Positions 8,548 through 17,614 of a stretch of DNA of 64,000 nucleotides are shown one piece after another. Within the stretch, counting starts at the first letter, position 1, and every line of letters starts with the position of its first letter. Under the pieces are notes generated by a model that was given only the letters and a program-made list of their open reading frames with translations, was not told the origin of the DNA and did not search any database. This DNA comes from Thermomonospora echinospora (lineage in GTDB: Bacteria > Actinomycetota > Actinomycetes > Streptosporangiales > Streptosporangiaceae). A program made the position numbers and the translations under genes. The stretch spans positions 496,001 to 560,000 of the forward strand of contig NZ_FNVO01000004.1 in NCBI RefSeq assembly GCF_900108175.1. The letters are read 5' to 3'.

Positions 8548-9690
8548 TCAGCGGTGGTGCCGCCCCCGCCGCCGGCGGAACAGGTAACGCAAGGTCAGCA
8601 GGGCTGCCAGCGCGCTCAGTACCGTCGGGACGAGCCGCTTGGCGACCGAGGGACCGGCGACCTCCAGGATGTCGATGGCGTCGTCCGCCCGGCGCTCCCG
8701 CCGGTACGCGACCGCCGGATGCCCGGCGTCCGCCGGCTCCGGCCCGGCCACCGCCGCGGCGTCCGCGGCGCCCTGCTGGTCCACCACCTCCCCGACGGCC
8801 GGAGCGGCGGTGGCGTCGGCGCTTTCGGCCGCCGTCGCGGCGGCCCGCTGCTGGTCCACCACCTCCTGCGCGGCCTCGGCCGAACCGGCGGCCGCAGCGA
8901 GATTATCACCCTCCGTAACCGTCTCCCGCCCTCGAACGGCGGTGTCGCCCGCCCCGGGCCCGCCGGTCGCCGCCCCGACGCCCTCCTCGGCCGCGCCCTC
9001 GGGCGCAGCCTCGGCAGGAGCCTCGGACGCGGCTTCGGCGGGGGCCTTGGCAGGGGCCGCAGGTGCGGCTTCGGTAGGGGTCTCAGGCGTGGCCCCAGGT
9101 GCGGCCTTGGCAGAGGTCTCAGGTGCGGCCTCGGCAGGAGCCTCGGGTGCAGCGGGAGTCGTAGAGGCGGCCTTGGCAGGAGCCTCGGACGTAGCCTTGG
9201 CGGAGGTGGGGGCCTCGGCGGCGGCGGAGCGTTCCGCCGGGGCGGGAGCCTCCTTCAGTTCCTCGGCGAGGGCCGTGGCGAAGCGGGCGATCAGCTTGGC
9301 TCCCACCTCGGCGAGGATGTTGCGGCCGAACTGGGCCGGGCGGCCGGTGACGTTCAGCTTCGTGTGCACGACGACCCGGGTGACGTCGCCCTCCTGGGAC
9401 ATCCGCGCCCGGATGGTCGCCGAGGCGGTGCCGGAGCCACGGGCCTCCTTGCCGCTGCCCTCGATCGTCAGGGCCCGGGCGGCCTCGTCGGCCTCGACGA
9501 TCCTGGCGGTGCCCCGGTAGGTGATCGTCATCGCGCCGAGCCTGACCTTCAACCGGCCGACGTAGTCCTCGCCGTCCACCGAGTCGAGCGTGGCACCCGG
9601 CATGCAGAGCGCCACCCGTTCCACGTCGAGCAGCACCGACCATGCCTGATCCACCGGTACCGGCACGGTGAATTCGTGGTCGAGCTCCAT
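8548..9690 (-). CDS. coxG: CoxG-like SRPBCC protein with Ala/Pro-rich linker and C-terminal membrane anchor
   Basis: The first about 150 residues are a CoxG/SRPBCC domain (MELDHEFTVPVPVDQAW, CMPGATL, GRPAQFGRNIL), the family that accompanies molybdenum hydroxylases of the CO-dehydrogenase type and is thought to help membrane association or maturation. Then follow about 180 residues of degenerate Ala/Pro/Glu repeats (variants of SEAPAKAA), and a C-terminal hydrophobic helix (LVPTVLSALAALLTLRYLF) with an Arg-rich end. This fits a tethered cytoplasmic domain. ATG 9690 with GGGAG upstream. It lies after coxM, separated by a strong hairpin. Confidence 0.85.
   Translation of the reverse strand: MELDHEFTVPVPVDQAWSVLLDVERVALCMPGATLDSVDGEDYVGRLKVRLGAMTITYRGTARIVEADEAARALTIEGSGKEARGSGTASATIRARMSQEGDVTRVVVHTKLNVTGRPAQFGRNILAEVGAKLIARFATALAEELKEAPAPAERSAAAEAPTSAKATSEAPAKAASTTPAAPEAPAEAAPETSAKAAPGATPETPTEAAPAAPAKAPAEAASEAPAEAAPEGAAEEGVGAATGGPGAGDTAVRGRETVTEGDNLAAAAGSAEAAQEVVDQQRAAATAAESADATAAPAVGEVVDQQGAADAAAVAGPEPADAGHPAVAYRRERRADDAIDILEVAGPSVAKRLVPTVLSALAALLTLRYLFRRRRGRHHR
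8985..9240 (-). repeat. Degenerate Ala/Pro/Glu-coding repeats within the CoxG-like gene
   Basis: Short imperfect repeats of a GCCTCGGCAGGAGCC-like unit encode variants of EAPAEAA and EAPAKAA. They form a probably disordered linker between the SRPBCC domain and the membrane helix. The copy number probably varies between strains. Confidence 0.75.
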
Positions 9691-9807
9691 CAGCGGCTCC
9701 CTGCCTTCCTCGTCCGGGGTCCGATTCGGTGACCTTACGGCGGTATCCCCCCACACCGCCAGAGCCCAAGCCCATACCCACCCAGAGGAGCCGCCACCAT
9801 GGACACG

Positions 9808-9846
9808 CGCACGGCCGTTCCCCAGGGTGGTGGGAACGGCCGTGCG
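9808..9846 (-). terminator. Strong hairpin between coxM and the CoxG-like gene
   Basis: CGCACGGCCGTTCCC (9808-9822) pairs perfectly with GGGAACGGCCGTGCG (9832-9846), a 15-bp stem with a 9-base loop, just after the coxM stop. It probably ends or attenuates the coxSLM message. Confidence 0.75.
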
Positions 9847-9852
9847 GGTGCC

Positions 9853-10710
9853 TCAGCGGGCGCTGGCGGCCGTCAGCGCCCGGCGGGTGAGCACCTGCGC
9901 CAGGTGTGCCCGGTAGTCGGGTGAGCCGTGCAGGTCGCCGGGCGGTGCGGTGCCGTCCGCCGCGTGTTCGGCGGCGGACCTGAAGGCGCCGTCGGAGACG
10001 GGGACGCCCTCAAGGCTGCGTTCCACGGCGGTGGCACGGACGGGTGCGGCGCCCATGTTGGTCAGCGCCACCCGGACGTCCGCGACGGCGTCCCGTTCCC
10101 GCCGGACCGCGCAGGCGACCCCGACGACGGCCCAGGACTGGGCGGTGCGGTGGAACTTCTCGTAGTGAGTGCCCCAGCCCGGCCCGAGCTTGGGGACGGT
10201 GACCCCGGTGAGCAGTTCGTCGGGTTCCAGCGCGGACGTCAGCCAGTCGACGAAGAAGTCGGCGGCCGGGACGTCCCGCGAGCCCCGGGCGGAGCGGACG
10301 TTGCACACCGCGTCCAGCGCGAGGGCCACCGCCGGCAGGTCACCGGCCGGGTCGGCGTGCGCCAGCGCTCCGCCGAACGTGCCGCGATGCCGCGTCGCCG
10401 GGTCCGCCACCGTGGCGGTGGCCTGCGCGATCAGCGGGGCGTGTCGACGGACCAGGGGGTCGCGCATCACCTGGTGGTGGGTGGCCATCGCGCCGATGAA
10501 CAGTGCGTCGCCCAGGTCGCGGATCTCCCGCAGCTCGGCGACCCGGTCCAGGTCGACGAGCACCTCCGGGTAGGCCAGCCGCATGCGCAGCAGGGGCATC
10601 AGGCTCTGCCCGCCCGCCAGCACCTTGGCGTCCTCGCCGGCCTCGGCCAGGGCGGACACCGCCTCGTCCACCGACTCCGGCCGCACGTACTCGAACCCCG
10701 CCGGGATCAT
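9853..10710 (-). CDS. coxM: Molybdenum hydroxylase FAD-binding medium subunit
   Basis: FAD subunit that carries electrons from the 2Fe-2S subunit to acceptors in CO-dehydrogenase/xanthine-dehydrogenase-type enzymes. The FAD motifs are clear: AGGQSLMPLLRMR near residue 32 and TFGGALAHADPAGD near residue 110. 285 residues, normal size. The ATG at 10710 overlaps the coxL stop as ATGA, indicating translational coupling. Third gene of the coxS-coxL-coxM operon. Confidence 0.95.
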   Translation of the reverse strand: MIPAGFEYVRPESVDEAVSALAEAGEDAKVLAGGQSLMPLLRMRLAYPEVLVDLDRVAELREIRDLGDALFIGAMATHHQVMRDPLVRRHAPLIAQATATVADPATRHRGTFGGALAHADPAGDLPAVALALDAVCNVRSARGSRDVPAADFFVDWLTSALEPDELLTGVTVPKLGPGWGTHYEKFHRTAQSWAVVGVACAVRRERDAVADVRVALTNMGAAPVRATAVERSLEGVPVSDGAFRSAAEHAADGTAPPGDLHGSPDYRAHLAQVLTRRALTAASAR

Positions 10711-13067
10711 GCGGAACCCTCCTGCTCGTTCAGGGCACGCCACACGCGCTCGGGCGTGCACGGCATCGGCACGTCGCGCACGCCGTACGGGCGCAGCGCG
10801 TCGACGATCGCGTTCACCACGGCGGGGGTGGAGGCGATGGTGCCCGCCTCACCGACGCCCTTGACCCCGAGCGGGTTGGTGGTGGCGGGGGTCTCGGTGC
10901 GGTCGGTGACGAAGTGGGGCAGGTCGGCCGCCGACGGGATCAGGTAGTCCGCCATCGTGGTGGTGGTCAGGTTGCCCTCCGCGTCGTAGACGGCCTCCTC
11001 GTAGAGCGCCTGCGCGATGCCCTGCGCGAGCCCGCCGTGCACCTGCCCCTCCACGATGAGCGGGTTGACGACCAGGCCGACGTCGTCCACCGCCACGTAG
11101 GAGCGAATGCGTACGAACCCGGTCTCGGTGTCCACCTCGACGGCGCACAGGTGCGTGCCGTGGGGGAAGGAGAAGTTGTCCGGGTCGAACGTGGCGTCGG
11201 AGTCCAGGGAGGGCTCGACCCCGTCCGGCAGGTCGTGGGCGGCGAACGCGGCCAGCGCGACCTCCTGGATGGTCCTGGCCTGGTCCGGTACGCCGCGCAC
11301 CGAGAAGCGGCCGCCGGTGAACTCCAAGTCCTCCTCGGCGGCCTCCAGCAGGTGGGCCGCCACCCGCCGCGCCTTGTCGACCACCTTGTCGCAGGCGTTC
11401 ACCAGCGCGATCCCGCCCACGGCCAACGAACGCGAGCCATAGGTGTCCATGCCCTTGGGAGAGACGGACGTGTCGCCGTGCAGCACCCGCACGTCCTCGA
11501 AGGGCACACCGAGGCGGTCGGCGGTGATCTGCGCCCAGGCGGTCTCGTGGCCCTGCCCGTGGGCGGACGACCCCGTCACCACCTCGACCTTGCCGGACGG
11601 CAGGACGCGTACCGAGGCGTGCTCCCAGCCGCCCGCGCCGTAGGACAGCGAGCCCAGCACCCGGGACGGGGCCAGCCCGCACATCTCCGTGAACGTGGAA
11701 ACCCCGATGCCGAGCTGGACCGGGTCACGGCGCTCCCGCCGGTCGGCCTGCTCGGCGCGCAGCGTGTCGTACTCGAACAGGTGCAGGGCCTTGTCGGTGG
11801 CCGCCTCGTAGTTGCCCGAGTCGTAGGTGAGCCCCGCGATCGTGTCGTAGGGGAACTCCTCGTGGCGGATCCAGTTGCGCCGCCGTACCTCGATCGGGTC
11901 CAGGTCCAGCTCGGCGGCCAGCTCGTCCATCAGCCGCTCGATCGCGAACGTCGCCTCCGGCCGCCCCGCGCCCCGGTAGGCGTCGGTCGGGGTCTTGTTG
12001 GTGAAGACGCCCGTGCAGGTGAACGAGTAGGCGTCCATCTTGTAGATGCCGTTGAACATGAACGCGCCCAGCAGCGGGATGCCCGGCGTGACGAGCATCA
12101 GGTACGCGCCCATGTCGGCGAGCAGGTCCACCTTGAGACCGCGGATGGTCCCGTCCCGTTCGGCGGCCAGGGTCAGCCGCTGGATCTGGTCGCGGCCGTG
12201 GTGGACGGTCAGGTTGCCCTCGCTGCGGGACTCGGTCCACTTGATCGGGCGTCCCAGCCGGCGGGCCAGCAGCAGCGCGAGCACCTCCTCCCCGTACACC
12301 TGGAGCTTGGAGCCGAAGCCGCCGCCGACGTCCGGGGCGATGACCCGCAGCCGGTGCTCGGGGATCCCGGTGACGGTGGCCAGCATCAGCCGCAGGATGT
12401 GCGGGATCTGGGTGGCCGACCACAGGGTGAAGCCGTCCCCCTCGGGGGCGCACACCACCGCGCGCGGCTCCATCGCGGTCGGGATCAGCCGCTGCTGCAC
12501 GTACCGGCGCTCGATGAGGACGGGCGCGTCGCGCAGCGCCGCGTCGAGGTCGCCGTTCTCGAACACCCACGTGTAGCTGCTGTTGGTGCCCAGGTCGGCG
12601 TGCACCAGGTCGGCGCCGTCCGCAACCGCCTGCTCCATGTCGAGGACGGGCGTCAGCGGTTCGTAGTCGACGTCGATGGCCTCCAGCGCGTCCGCGGCCG
12701 CGTACCGGTCGCGGGCGACCACGCAGGCCACCGGCTCGCCCACGTACCGCACGTGGTCGACGGCCATCGGCGGGTGGTCGGGGTGCCGCATGTCCTCGGT
12801 CACGGGCCACGCGCACGGCAGGCTGCCCTGCTCGTCGGCGAGGTCGGCCCCGGTGAACACGGCGACCACGCCCGGCCGCTGCCTGGCCTCGGCGGCGTCC
12901 ACGCCGGTGATGCGGGCGTGCGCGTACGGGCTGCGCAGGAACGCCACATGGCACATCCCCGGCAGCTGGAGGTTGTCGGTCCACTGGGTGCGGCCGGTGA
13001 TCAGCCGTGCGTCCTCGCTGCGCCTGCGGGCGCTGCCGATCTCGCGCCCGGCGACGGTCTCGGTCAC
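10707..13067 (-). CDS. coxL: Molybdenum hydroxylase large subunit, form II CoxL type
   Basis: Molybdopterin-cytosine-dinucleotide-binding catalytic subunit, 786 residues. The active-site loop reads AYRGAGR, the form II signature, not the AYXCSFR loop of genuine aerobic CO dehydrogenase, so the physiological substrate is uncertain and need not be CO. Other cofactor-binding segments include [14 protein letters not shown] and [16 protein letters not shown]. The GTG at 13067 overlaps the coxS stop as GTGA. It could act on aldehydes or N-heterocycles; no cofactor-assembly genes (coxD, coxE, mobA-like) are adjacent in the window. Confidence 0.95.
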   Translation of the reverse strand: MTETVAGREIGSARRRSEDARLITGRTQWTDNLQLPGMCHVAFLRSPYAHARITGVDAAEARQRPGVVAVFTGADLADEQGSLPCAWPVTEDMRHPDHPPMAVDHVRYVGEPVACVVARDRYAAADALEAIDVDYEPLTPVLDMEQAVADGADLVHADLGTNSSYTWVFENGDLDAALRDAPVLIERRYVQQRLIPTAMEPRAVVCAPEGDGFTLWSATQIPHILRLMLATVTGIPEHRLRVIAPDVGGGFGSKLQVYGEEVLALLLARRLGRPIKWTESRSEGNLTVHHGRDQIQRLTLAAERDGTIRGLKVDLLADMGAYLMLVTPGIPLLGAFMFNGIYKMDAYSFTCTGVFTNKTPTDAYRGAGRPEATFAIERLMDELAAELDLDPIEVRRRNWIRHEEFPYDTIAGLTYDSGNYEAATDKALHLFEYDTLRAEQADRRERRDPVQLGIGVSTFTEMCGLAPSRVLGSLSYGAGGWEHASVRVLPSGKVEVVTGSSAHGQGHETAWAQITADRLGVPFEDVRVLHGDTSVSPKGMDTYGSRSLAVGGIALVNACDKVVDKARRVAAHLLEAAEEDLEFTGGRFSVRGVPDQARTIQEVALAAFAAHDLPDGVEPSLDSDATFDPDNFSFPHGTHLCAVEVDTETGFVRIRSYVAVDDVGLVVNPLIVEGQVHGGLAQGIAQALYEEAVYDAEGNLTTTTMADYLIPSAADLPHFVTDRTETPATTNPLGVKGVGEAGTIASTPAVVNAIVDALRPYGVRDVPMPCTPERVWRALNEQEGSA

Positions 13068-13555
13068 GAGGTCACCTCCCGCTCGGGCGCCTGCCGCATC
13101 TCCTCGGCCGCCCTGCGGACGGCCCGCACGATGTTCTGGTAGCCGGTGCAGCGGCACAGGTTGCCTTCGAGCCCCTCACGGATCTCGGCCTCGGAGGGGT
13201 CGGCGTTCTCCCGCAGCAGGTCGATCGAGGCCATGATCATGCCGGGGGTGCAGAAGCCGCACTGCAGCGCGTGCTCGGTGTGGAAGGCCCGCTGCATCGG
13301 GTGCAGCTCGCCGCCTGGGCCCAGCCCCTCGACCGTGGTGATCTCCCGCCCGTCGGCCTGGACGGCCAGCACCGAACAGCTCTTGACGCTCAGCCCGTCC
13401 AGCAGGACGGTGCAGGCTCCGCAGTTGGTGGTGTCGCAGCCGACCGGGGTCCCGACCTTCCCCAGCCGTTCGCGCAGGTAGTGGACGAGCAGCAGCCTGG
13501 GCTCCACCTCGTCCTCGTATGTCACACCGTCGACCTTGATCCGTACGCGCGGCAT
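13064..13555 (-). CDS. coxS: Molybdenum hydroxylase 2Fe-2S small subunit
   Basis: 163-residue electron-transfer subunit. The N-terminal plant-type ferredoxin cluster is [15 protein letters not shown] with a later SVKSCSV cysteine; the C-terminal cluster is [11 protein letters not shown] and [14 protein letters not shown] 13555 is chosen since GGAGG precedes it and the conserved [10 protein letters not shown] starts there. First gene of the operon, followed by coxL with a 4-bp overlap. Confidence 0.96.
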   Translation of the reverse strand: MPRVRIKVDGVTYEDEVEPRLLLVHYLRERLGKVGTPVGCDTTNCGACTVLLDGLSVKSCSVLAVQADGREITTVEGLGPGGELHPMQRAFHTEHALQCGFCTPGMIMASIDLLRENADPSEAEIREGLEGNLCRCTGYQNIVRAVRRAAEEMRQAPEREVTS

Positions 13556-13746
13556 CCGTCCTCCATTCGGCGCCTCGGGGGTGGAACATGGGCACGAGGC
13601 GCCCGGCGGGGCGCGTTGACCAGGCCGCGGCATCGAGGCCACCTCCGGTGGGAGGCAAGATGACCTCTATGAACCTATGCCGCGATCTGATCGCGGACCA
13701 GACCCTGCTATGACTTGGTTCACATTTTTACCATCAGCGGCGTGGC
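13556..13746. promoter_or_regulatory. Leader region of the coxSLM operon
   Basis: Between the LysR gene stop and coxS. It contains the near-perfect palindrome CCGCGATC-T-GATCGCGG (13680-13696), a plausible operator, and GGAGG before coxS. No confident -10/-35 pair could be chosen. Confidence 0.35.
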
Positions 13747-14670
13747 TCACCCTGGGTTCAACGCCGCGTTCAGCTGCCGCACCCGCGCCGCGGCCAGGTC
13801 GATCACCATGCGGGTCGCCGGCGACAGTTCGGCGACGGGGCGGTGGACGAGCGCGAACCGCTCGTGCTGCGGGGGGTCCAGGGGCGCCCAGTGCAGGCCC
13901 GGCGGCAGCCGGCCCTCCATCCGGTGCATGACGCCGCGCCAGCACACCGTGTCGGCCAGCCCCCGCGCGGCGACCTCCAGCGCGGCCTCCAGGTACTCCA
14001 CCTCGACCCGGGGGCGCAGCACGTGCCCGCCCGACCGGGCTATGTGGGCCAGCAGCAGCCGGGTGGTGTCCTCCTCACGCCAGGTCACATCCGGCAGTAC
14101 CAGCGGGTGAGCGGTCAGGACGGCGGCGGTGACCGGCTCGCGCACCCGGCCCGGGTCGGCGCTGACGTACACCAGCTCGTCGCGCATCTCGGCGGTGACC
14201 GCCATCTCCTCGTCGTCGCCGGGCAGCGCGGCCAAGGCGGCCTCCAGCCGGCCCCGGCGCAGCTGGTCCAGGGTCTCGGCGGAGTTCTGCCCGACCAGTT
14301 CGAGCCTGACCTGCGGATGGCGTTCCAGCACGTCGGCGACCAGGTCCGCGCCGAAGTAGAAGTGCGCGGTCTTGAAGATCCCGAAGCGCACGGTGCCGGT
14401 CAGCATCCCCCGCACCGACGACACCGCCCGGACGGCCTCATCGGCGGCCTTCAGCGCCGCCACCGCGTGCGGGCGCAGCGCCCAGGCCGCCTCGGTGGGC
14501 ACCAGGCCGCGGCCGGCGCGGCGGAACAGGACGGTGTCCAGCTGCTGTTCCAGCAGCCTCACCTGCTCCGACACCGAGGGCTGCGCATAGCCGAGAGCGG
14601 CGGCGGCCGCCGTGAACGACCCGTGCTCCAGGGCGGTGAGGAAACAGCGGAACTGATGGAGGGTGGCCAA
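13747..14670 (-). CDS. LysR-family transcriptional regulator
   Basis: 307-residue LysR protein: N-terminal winged HTH (FRCFLTALEHGSFTAAAAALGYAQPSVSEQ) and a C-terminal periplasmic-binding-protein-like effector domain. TTG start at 14670, with AAAGGAG positioned 6 bases before it. It is divergent from the EamA transporter gene (start 14741), the classical arrangement for LysR control of the neighbour. It also lies upstream of coxSLM on the same strand, so the hydroxylase is a second possible target. The effector is unknown. Confidence 0.9.
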   Translation of the reverse strand: MATLHQFRCFLTALEHGSFTAAAAALGYAQPSVSEQVRLLEQQLDTVLFRRAGRGLVPTEAAWALRPHAVAALKAADEAVRAVSSVRGMLTGTVRFGIFKTAHFYFGADLVADVLERHPQVRLELVGQNSAETLDQLRRGRLEAALAALPGDDEEMAVTAEMRDELVYVSADPGRVREPVTAAVLTAHPLVLPDVTWREEDTTRLLLAHIARSGGHVLRPRVEVEYLEAALEVAARGLADTVCWRGVMHRMEGRLPPGLHWAPLDPPQHERFALVHRPVAELSPATRMVIDLAAARVRQLNAALNPG

Positions 14671-14727
14671 GGAATCTCCTTTGGCTTCCGCAGGAAAGCA
14701 AGGCTACCTCGATGGGTTGCCGATCTC

Positions 14728-14740
14728 TACGGTCTTCCTC
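14728..14740 (+). promoter_or_regulatory. Probable leaderless promoter of the EamA transporter
   Basis: TACGGT at 14728-14733 fits TANNNT and ends 7 bases before the ATG at 14741. There is no ribosome binding site, consistent with transcription starting at the start codon. Confidence 0.4.
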
Positions 14741-15736
14741 ATGCCGATGGCACCCTCCCGAACCTCCCTGGGCACCACGCTGTGCCTGATCTCCGCCGCC
14801 GGCTTCGGCATGTCCGCCGTCTTCGCCAAGGAGACCTACCAGGCGGGCGCCGGAGTGCAGACGATGCTGACGGTGCGCTTCGCCCTCGCCGCGCTGCTGT
14901 TCTGGGCGCTGGTCGCCTGGCGCCGCCCCGCGTTCCCCGCCGGGCGGACCCTGCTGACCTGCGTCGGCCTGGGCGCCGTCGGGTACGCCTGCCAGGCGAC
15001 CTTCTACTTCGGCTCGCTGGCCCGCATCGACGGCTCGCTGGCGGCGCTGCTGCTCTACACGTTCCCGCCCATCGTCACGGTCATCGCCATCGCGCTGGGA
15101 CGCGAGTCCATGGACCGGCGGCGGCTCACGGCGCTCGCCTGCTCGGTGCTGGGGGTGCTGTTGCTGCTGGGAAGCGGCGTCCGGCCGGGCGCCGCCGGAG
15201 GAGTGGCGCTGGCGCTGGCGGCGGCCTGCACCTACGCGCTCTACCTGACCGTCGCGAACGGCCTGCCGGAGGACCTCGACCTGTACCTGGTGTCCGCCAT
15301 CGTGTGCACCAGCGCCGCCGTGAGCCTGGCCCTGATCAGCGTGTCCACGGGCTCCTGGCAGCCACCGGCGCAGCCGGACGGCTGGCTGTGGACGGGGCTG
15401 CTCGCCGTGTTCTCGACCTTCGTGCCCATCATCTGCATGCTGGCCGGCATGCGCGTGGTCGGCGCCTCGACAGCGGCCATCGTCTCCTACGCCGAACCGG
15501 CCGTCACGGTGGCGTCCACCGCCCTCGTCTACGGCGAACGCCTCGCCCCCACGCAGTTCCTCGGTGGCGCCGTCGTCCTGGTCGCCGTCCTGATCCTCAG
15601 CTCCGACCGCGCCTGGCCATCACCGGCCCTGCGCCGTGCCTTCAGGAGAAATGCGACCCCTGCCCTGACCGATGAGCACGTGGAGCCCCACCCCAGCCCG
15701 GCCGTCGCCGGCCGGGCCGGAGCGGGGAACGGCTAG
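14741..15736 (+). CDS. EamA/DMT-family permease
   Basis: Drug/metabolite-transporter family protein of 331 residues with about ten hydrophobic helices in two EamA repeats. The first is SLGTTLCLISAAGFGMSAVFAKE onward and ends with a DGSLAALLLYTFPPIVTV segment. The second starts near GGVALALAAACTYALYLTV and ends in SYAEPAVTVASTALVYGERL. Probable exporter of small metabolites such as amino acids; the substrate is unknown. ATG 14741 or 14747 are both possible. Its stop codon overlaps the stop of the convergent phoD gene within the tetranucleotide CTAG (15733-15736). Confidence 0.88.
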   Translation: MPMAPSRTSLGTTLCLISAAGFGMSAVFAKETYQAGAGVQTMLTVRFALAALLFWALVAWRRPAFPAGRTLLTCVGLGAVGYACQATFYFGSLARIDGSLAALLLYTFPPIVTVIAIALGRESMDRRRLTALACSVLGVLLLLGSGVRPGAAGGVALALAAACTYALYLTVANGLPEDLDLYLVSAIVCTSAAVSLALISVSTGSWQPPAQPDGWLWTGLLAVFSTFVPIICMLAGMRVVGASTAAIVSYAEPAVTVASTALVYGERLAPTQFLGGAVVLVAVLILSSDRAWPSPALRRAFRRNATPALTDEHVEPHPSPAVAGRAGAGNG

Positions 15737-17301
15737 CGGACCGGGGACAGGTCCGTGCTGTAGAGGACCTTGCCGTCCAGGTCACGGAGGCGGACGGTGA
15801 GAGTGGCGGATCGGGCGTCGATGCCGACCTCCCCGAAGAACTGGTAGCCCTCGGCCGGAGAGGTGTTGGCCCGCGGCGGGGCCTTGTGGAACTTCAACTG
15901 CGGCCCGAACGTGGACTCCAGCGTGTTGGGGCCGAAGGCGCCGGCGTTGAGCGGGCCGGACACGAACTCCCAGAACGGGTCGAAGTCGGTGAAGGACGCC
16001 TTGGCCGGGTCGTAGTAGTGCGCGGCGGTGTAGTGGACGTCGGCGGTCAGCCACACCATGTTGCGGACCCTGTGCCGCTTGGCGTACGAGAGCAGGTCGG
16101 CGATCTCGCGCTCGCGGCCCAGTGGCGCGCCGCCGTCGCCCTGCGCGATGCCCTCCTGGGCGGTGCCGTCTGGGACGATCAGCCCGATCGGCAGGTCGGC
16201 GGCCATCACCTTCCAGGTCGCCTTGGAGCCGCGCAGCTCGCGCTTGAGCCAGGCCAGTTGCTCGGCGCCGAGCACACCCGCGGCCTCGGTGGGCGAGGTG
16301 TTGGGGGTGTTGGCGTTCTTGTGCGTGCGCATGTCGAGGACGAAGACGTCCAGCAGCGGACCGTAGGAGATCTTCCGGTAGATCCGGCCGTCCCTGGCGG
16401 CCTGGACCGCGGTGGGGGTGTACTCGAACATGGCGCGGCGGGCGCGGGCGGCCAGCACGTCCACGCGCTTCTCGGTGTAGCGGGCGTCGTTGAGGATCTC
16501 GCCCGGGTACCAGTTGTTGGTGACCTCGTGGTCGTCCCACTGGTAGATCATCGGGATGTGGGCGTTGAAGGCGCGCAGGCCGGCGTCCTCCAGGTTGTAG
16601 CGGAACTGCCCCCGGTACTCGGCGAGGGTCTCGGCCACCTTGGACTTCTCGGCGGTCACCAGGTTGCGCCAGGTGCGGCCGTCGGGCAGCGCGACGGTCT
16701 CGGTGAGCGGCCCGTCGGCGTACACCCAGTCGCCGCTGCACAGGAAGAAGTCCGGGTCGACGGCGCTCATCGCCCGGAAGATCCGGTAGCCGCCCAGCTC
16801 AGGGTTGATGCCCCAGCCCTGCCCGGCCAGGTCCCCCGACCAGACGAACGAGATGTCCCGGCCGTCGTGGCGGTCCCGCGCGGGGGTGCGGAAGCCGCCC
16901 TCCACCGGGGCGGACACCAGCGAGTGCCGGTCCAGGTCGGCCAGCCGCACCCGGTAGTGGATCTGCCGTCCGGGGGGCAGGCCGCGCAGGAACGCCTTGC
17001 CGGTCAGGTCGGTCTCCGGGGTCAGCACCGGCCCCCGGACGGTCCGGAAGCCGCGGAAGTCGGGCCGGTGGCTGACATCGACCAGCATCCGCGAGGGACG
17101 GTCGGCCCGCGCCCACACCACCCCCTGCCCGGCGGTCACGTCGCCGCTCTGCACGCCGTGGGTGAGGCGCGGCCGTCCCGTGCGGATCAGCGCGGGGGCC
17201 ACTGGACTCCCAGCGGCGGGCGAGGCCGCCAGGGCGGCCAGCGCCGTGCCCCCGCCCGCGATCAGCCCGGTGCGTAGCACGGTTCGCCGGTCGAACTTCA
17301 T
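15733..17301 (-). CDS. phoD: Secreted alkaline phosphatase/phosphodiesterase, PhoD family
   Basis: 522-residue metallophosphoesterase with a Tat signal: twin arginines in FDRRTVLRTG, then a hydrophobic core and an Ala-rich cleavage region near ASPAAGS. Metal-binding motifs include SGDLAGQG, SGDWVYADGP, the YQWDDHEVTNNW segment and TADVHYTAAH. Releases phosphate from phosphomonoesters or diesters outside the cell. ATG 17301 with GGAG upstream; the frame extends further upstream but without a signal peptide. Usually PhoP-regulated, but no clear PHO box was identified here. Convergent and stop-overlapping with the EamA gene. Confidence 0.95.
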   Translation of the reverse strand: MKFDRRTVLRTGLIAGGGTALAALAASPAAGSPVAPALIRTGRPRLTHGVQSGDVTAGQGVVWARADRPSRMLVDVSHRPDFRGFRTVRGPVLTPETDLTGKAFLRGLPPGRQIHYRVRLADLDRHSLVSAPVEGGFRTPARDRHDGRDISFVWSGDLAGQGWGINPELGGYRIFRAMSAVDPDFFLCSGDWVYADGPLTETVALPDGRTWRNLVTAEKSKVAETLAEYRGQFRYNLEDAGLRAFNAHIPMIYQWDDHEVTNNWYPGEILNDARYTEKRVDVLAARARRAMFEYTPTAVQAARDGRIYRKISYGPLLDVFVLDMRTHKNANTPNTSPTEAAGVLGAEQLAWLKRELRGSKATWKVMAADLPIGLIVPDGTAQEGIAQGDGGAPLGREREIADLLSYAKRHRVRNMVWLTADVHYTAAHYYDPAKASFTDFDPFWEFVSGPLNAGAFGPNTLESTFGPQLKFHKAPPRANTSPAEGYQFFGEVGIDARSATLTVRLRDLDGKVLYSTDLSPVR

Positions 17302-17445
17302 GGTCACACTCCGTTTTGCTCGGTGGTCGGGAGCATGCTCGCGGGCCTGGTCGTCCACCGTCCGGCGCTGCCGTGACCAGGGGGTTAATACCGTTTGACC
17401 CGATCGACTTGACAACCGTCCGTGACCGCGTGTCTCCTAGTGCCC

Positions 17446-17526
17446 ATGCCAGCGCGCGCCTGTCTCCGCAGCCACCAGGGTTCTCTCCCCGTGGCCGCCG
17501 CGCTGTGTCCCTGTTGTTGTCGCTGA
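17446..17526 (+). CDS. 26-residue poly-cysteine leader peptide
   Basis: Short ORF, ATG 17446 to TGA 17524-17526. It starts MPARACLRSHQG and ends L-C-P-C-C-C-R, with four Cys codons among the last six residues, all TGT. It has no obvious Shine-Dalgarno sequence and lies about 25-30 bases after TTGACA (17409-17414), so it may be leaderless. It precedes a cysteine dioxygenase gene by 88 bases. Poly-cysteine leader ORFs acting as cysteine-responsive attenuators are known in mycobacteria. The same role here is inference, strengthened by the RNA pairing listed for 17511-17607. Confidence 0.75.
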   Translation: MPARACLRSHQGSLPVAAALCPCCCR

Positions 17527-17607
17527 CGACCGTTCTCCCGGTTCCGACGACCCCGGCGATCCCGCCCCGTGGCCCGGCCGCGGGCTGCGACGACAACAGA
17601 CCAAGGA
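17511..17607 (+). promoter_or_regulatory. Candidate cysteine-responsive attenuator before cysteine dioxygenase
   Basis: The leader's Cys codons, CTGTTGTTGTCGC (17511-17523), can pair over 13 bp (one G-U) with GCGACGACAACAG (17587-17599). That right arm ends 3 bases before the ribosome binding site AAGGA (17603-17607) of the dioxygenase. A ribosome paused on the Cys codons would cover the left arm and prevent this pairing. The GC-rich segment between (for example GCCCG/CGGGC around 17572-17585) offers alternative folds. Confidence 0.65.
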
Positions 17608-17614
17608 CTTCTCC

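Noticed and set aside
8008-9732. 574-codon plus-strand frame opposite the methyltransferase and CoxG genes
   Set aside because: Gly/Arg-rich low-complexity translation that mirrors the CoxG repeats; both opposite genes have recognisable domains.
10707-13067. coxL as a genuine aerobic carbon monoxide dehydrogenase
   Set aside because: The active-site loop is AYRGAGR (form II), not AYXCSFR.
10503-13142. 879-codon plus-strand frame opposite coxL and coxM
   Set aside because: Val/Gly/Arg/His-rich antisense translation without domains; coxSLM are unmistakable.
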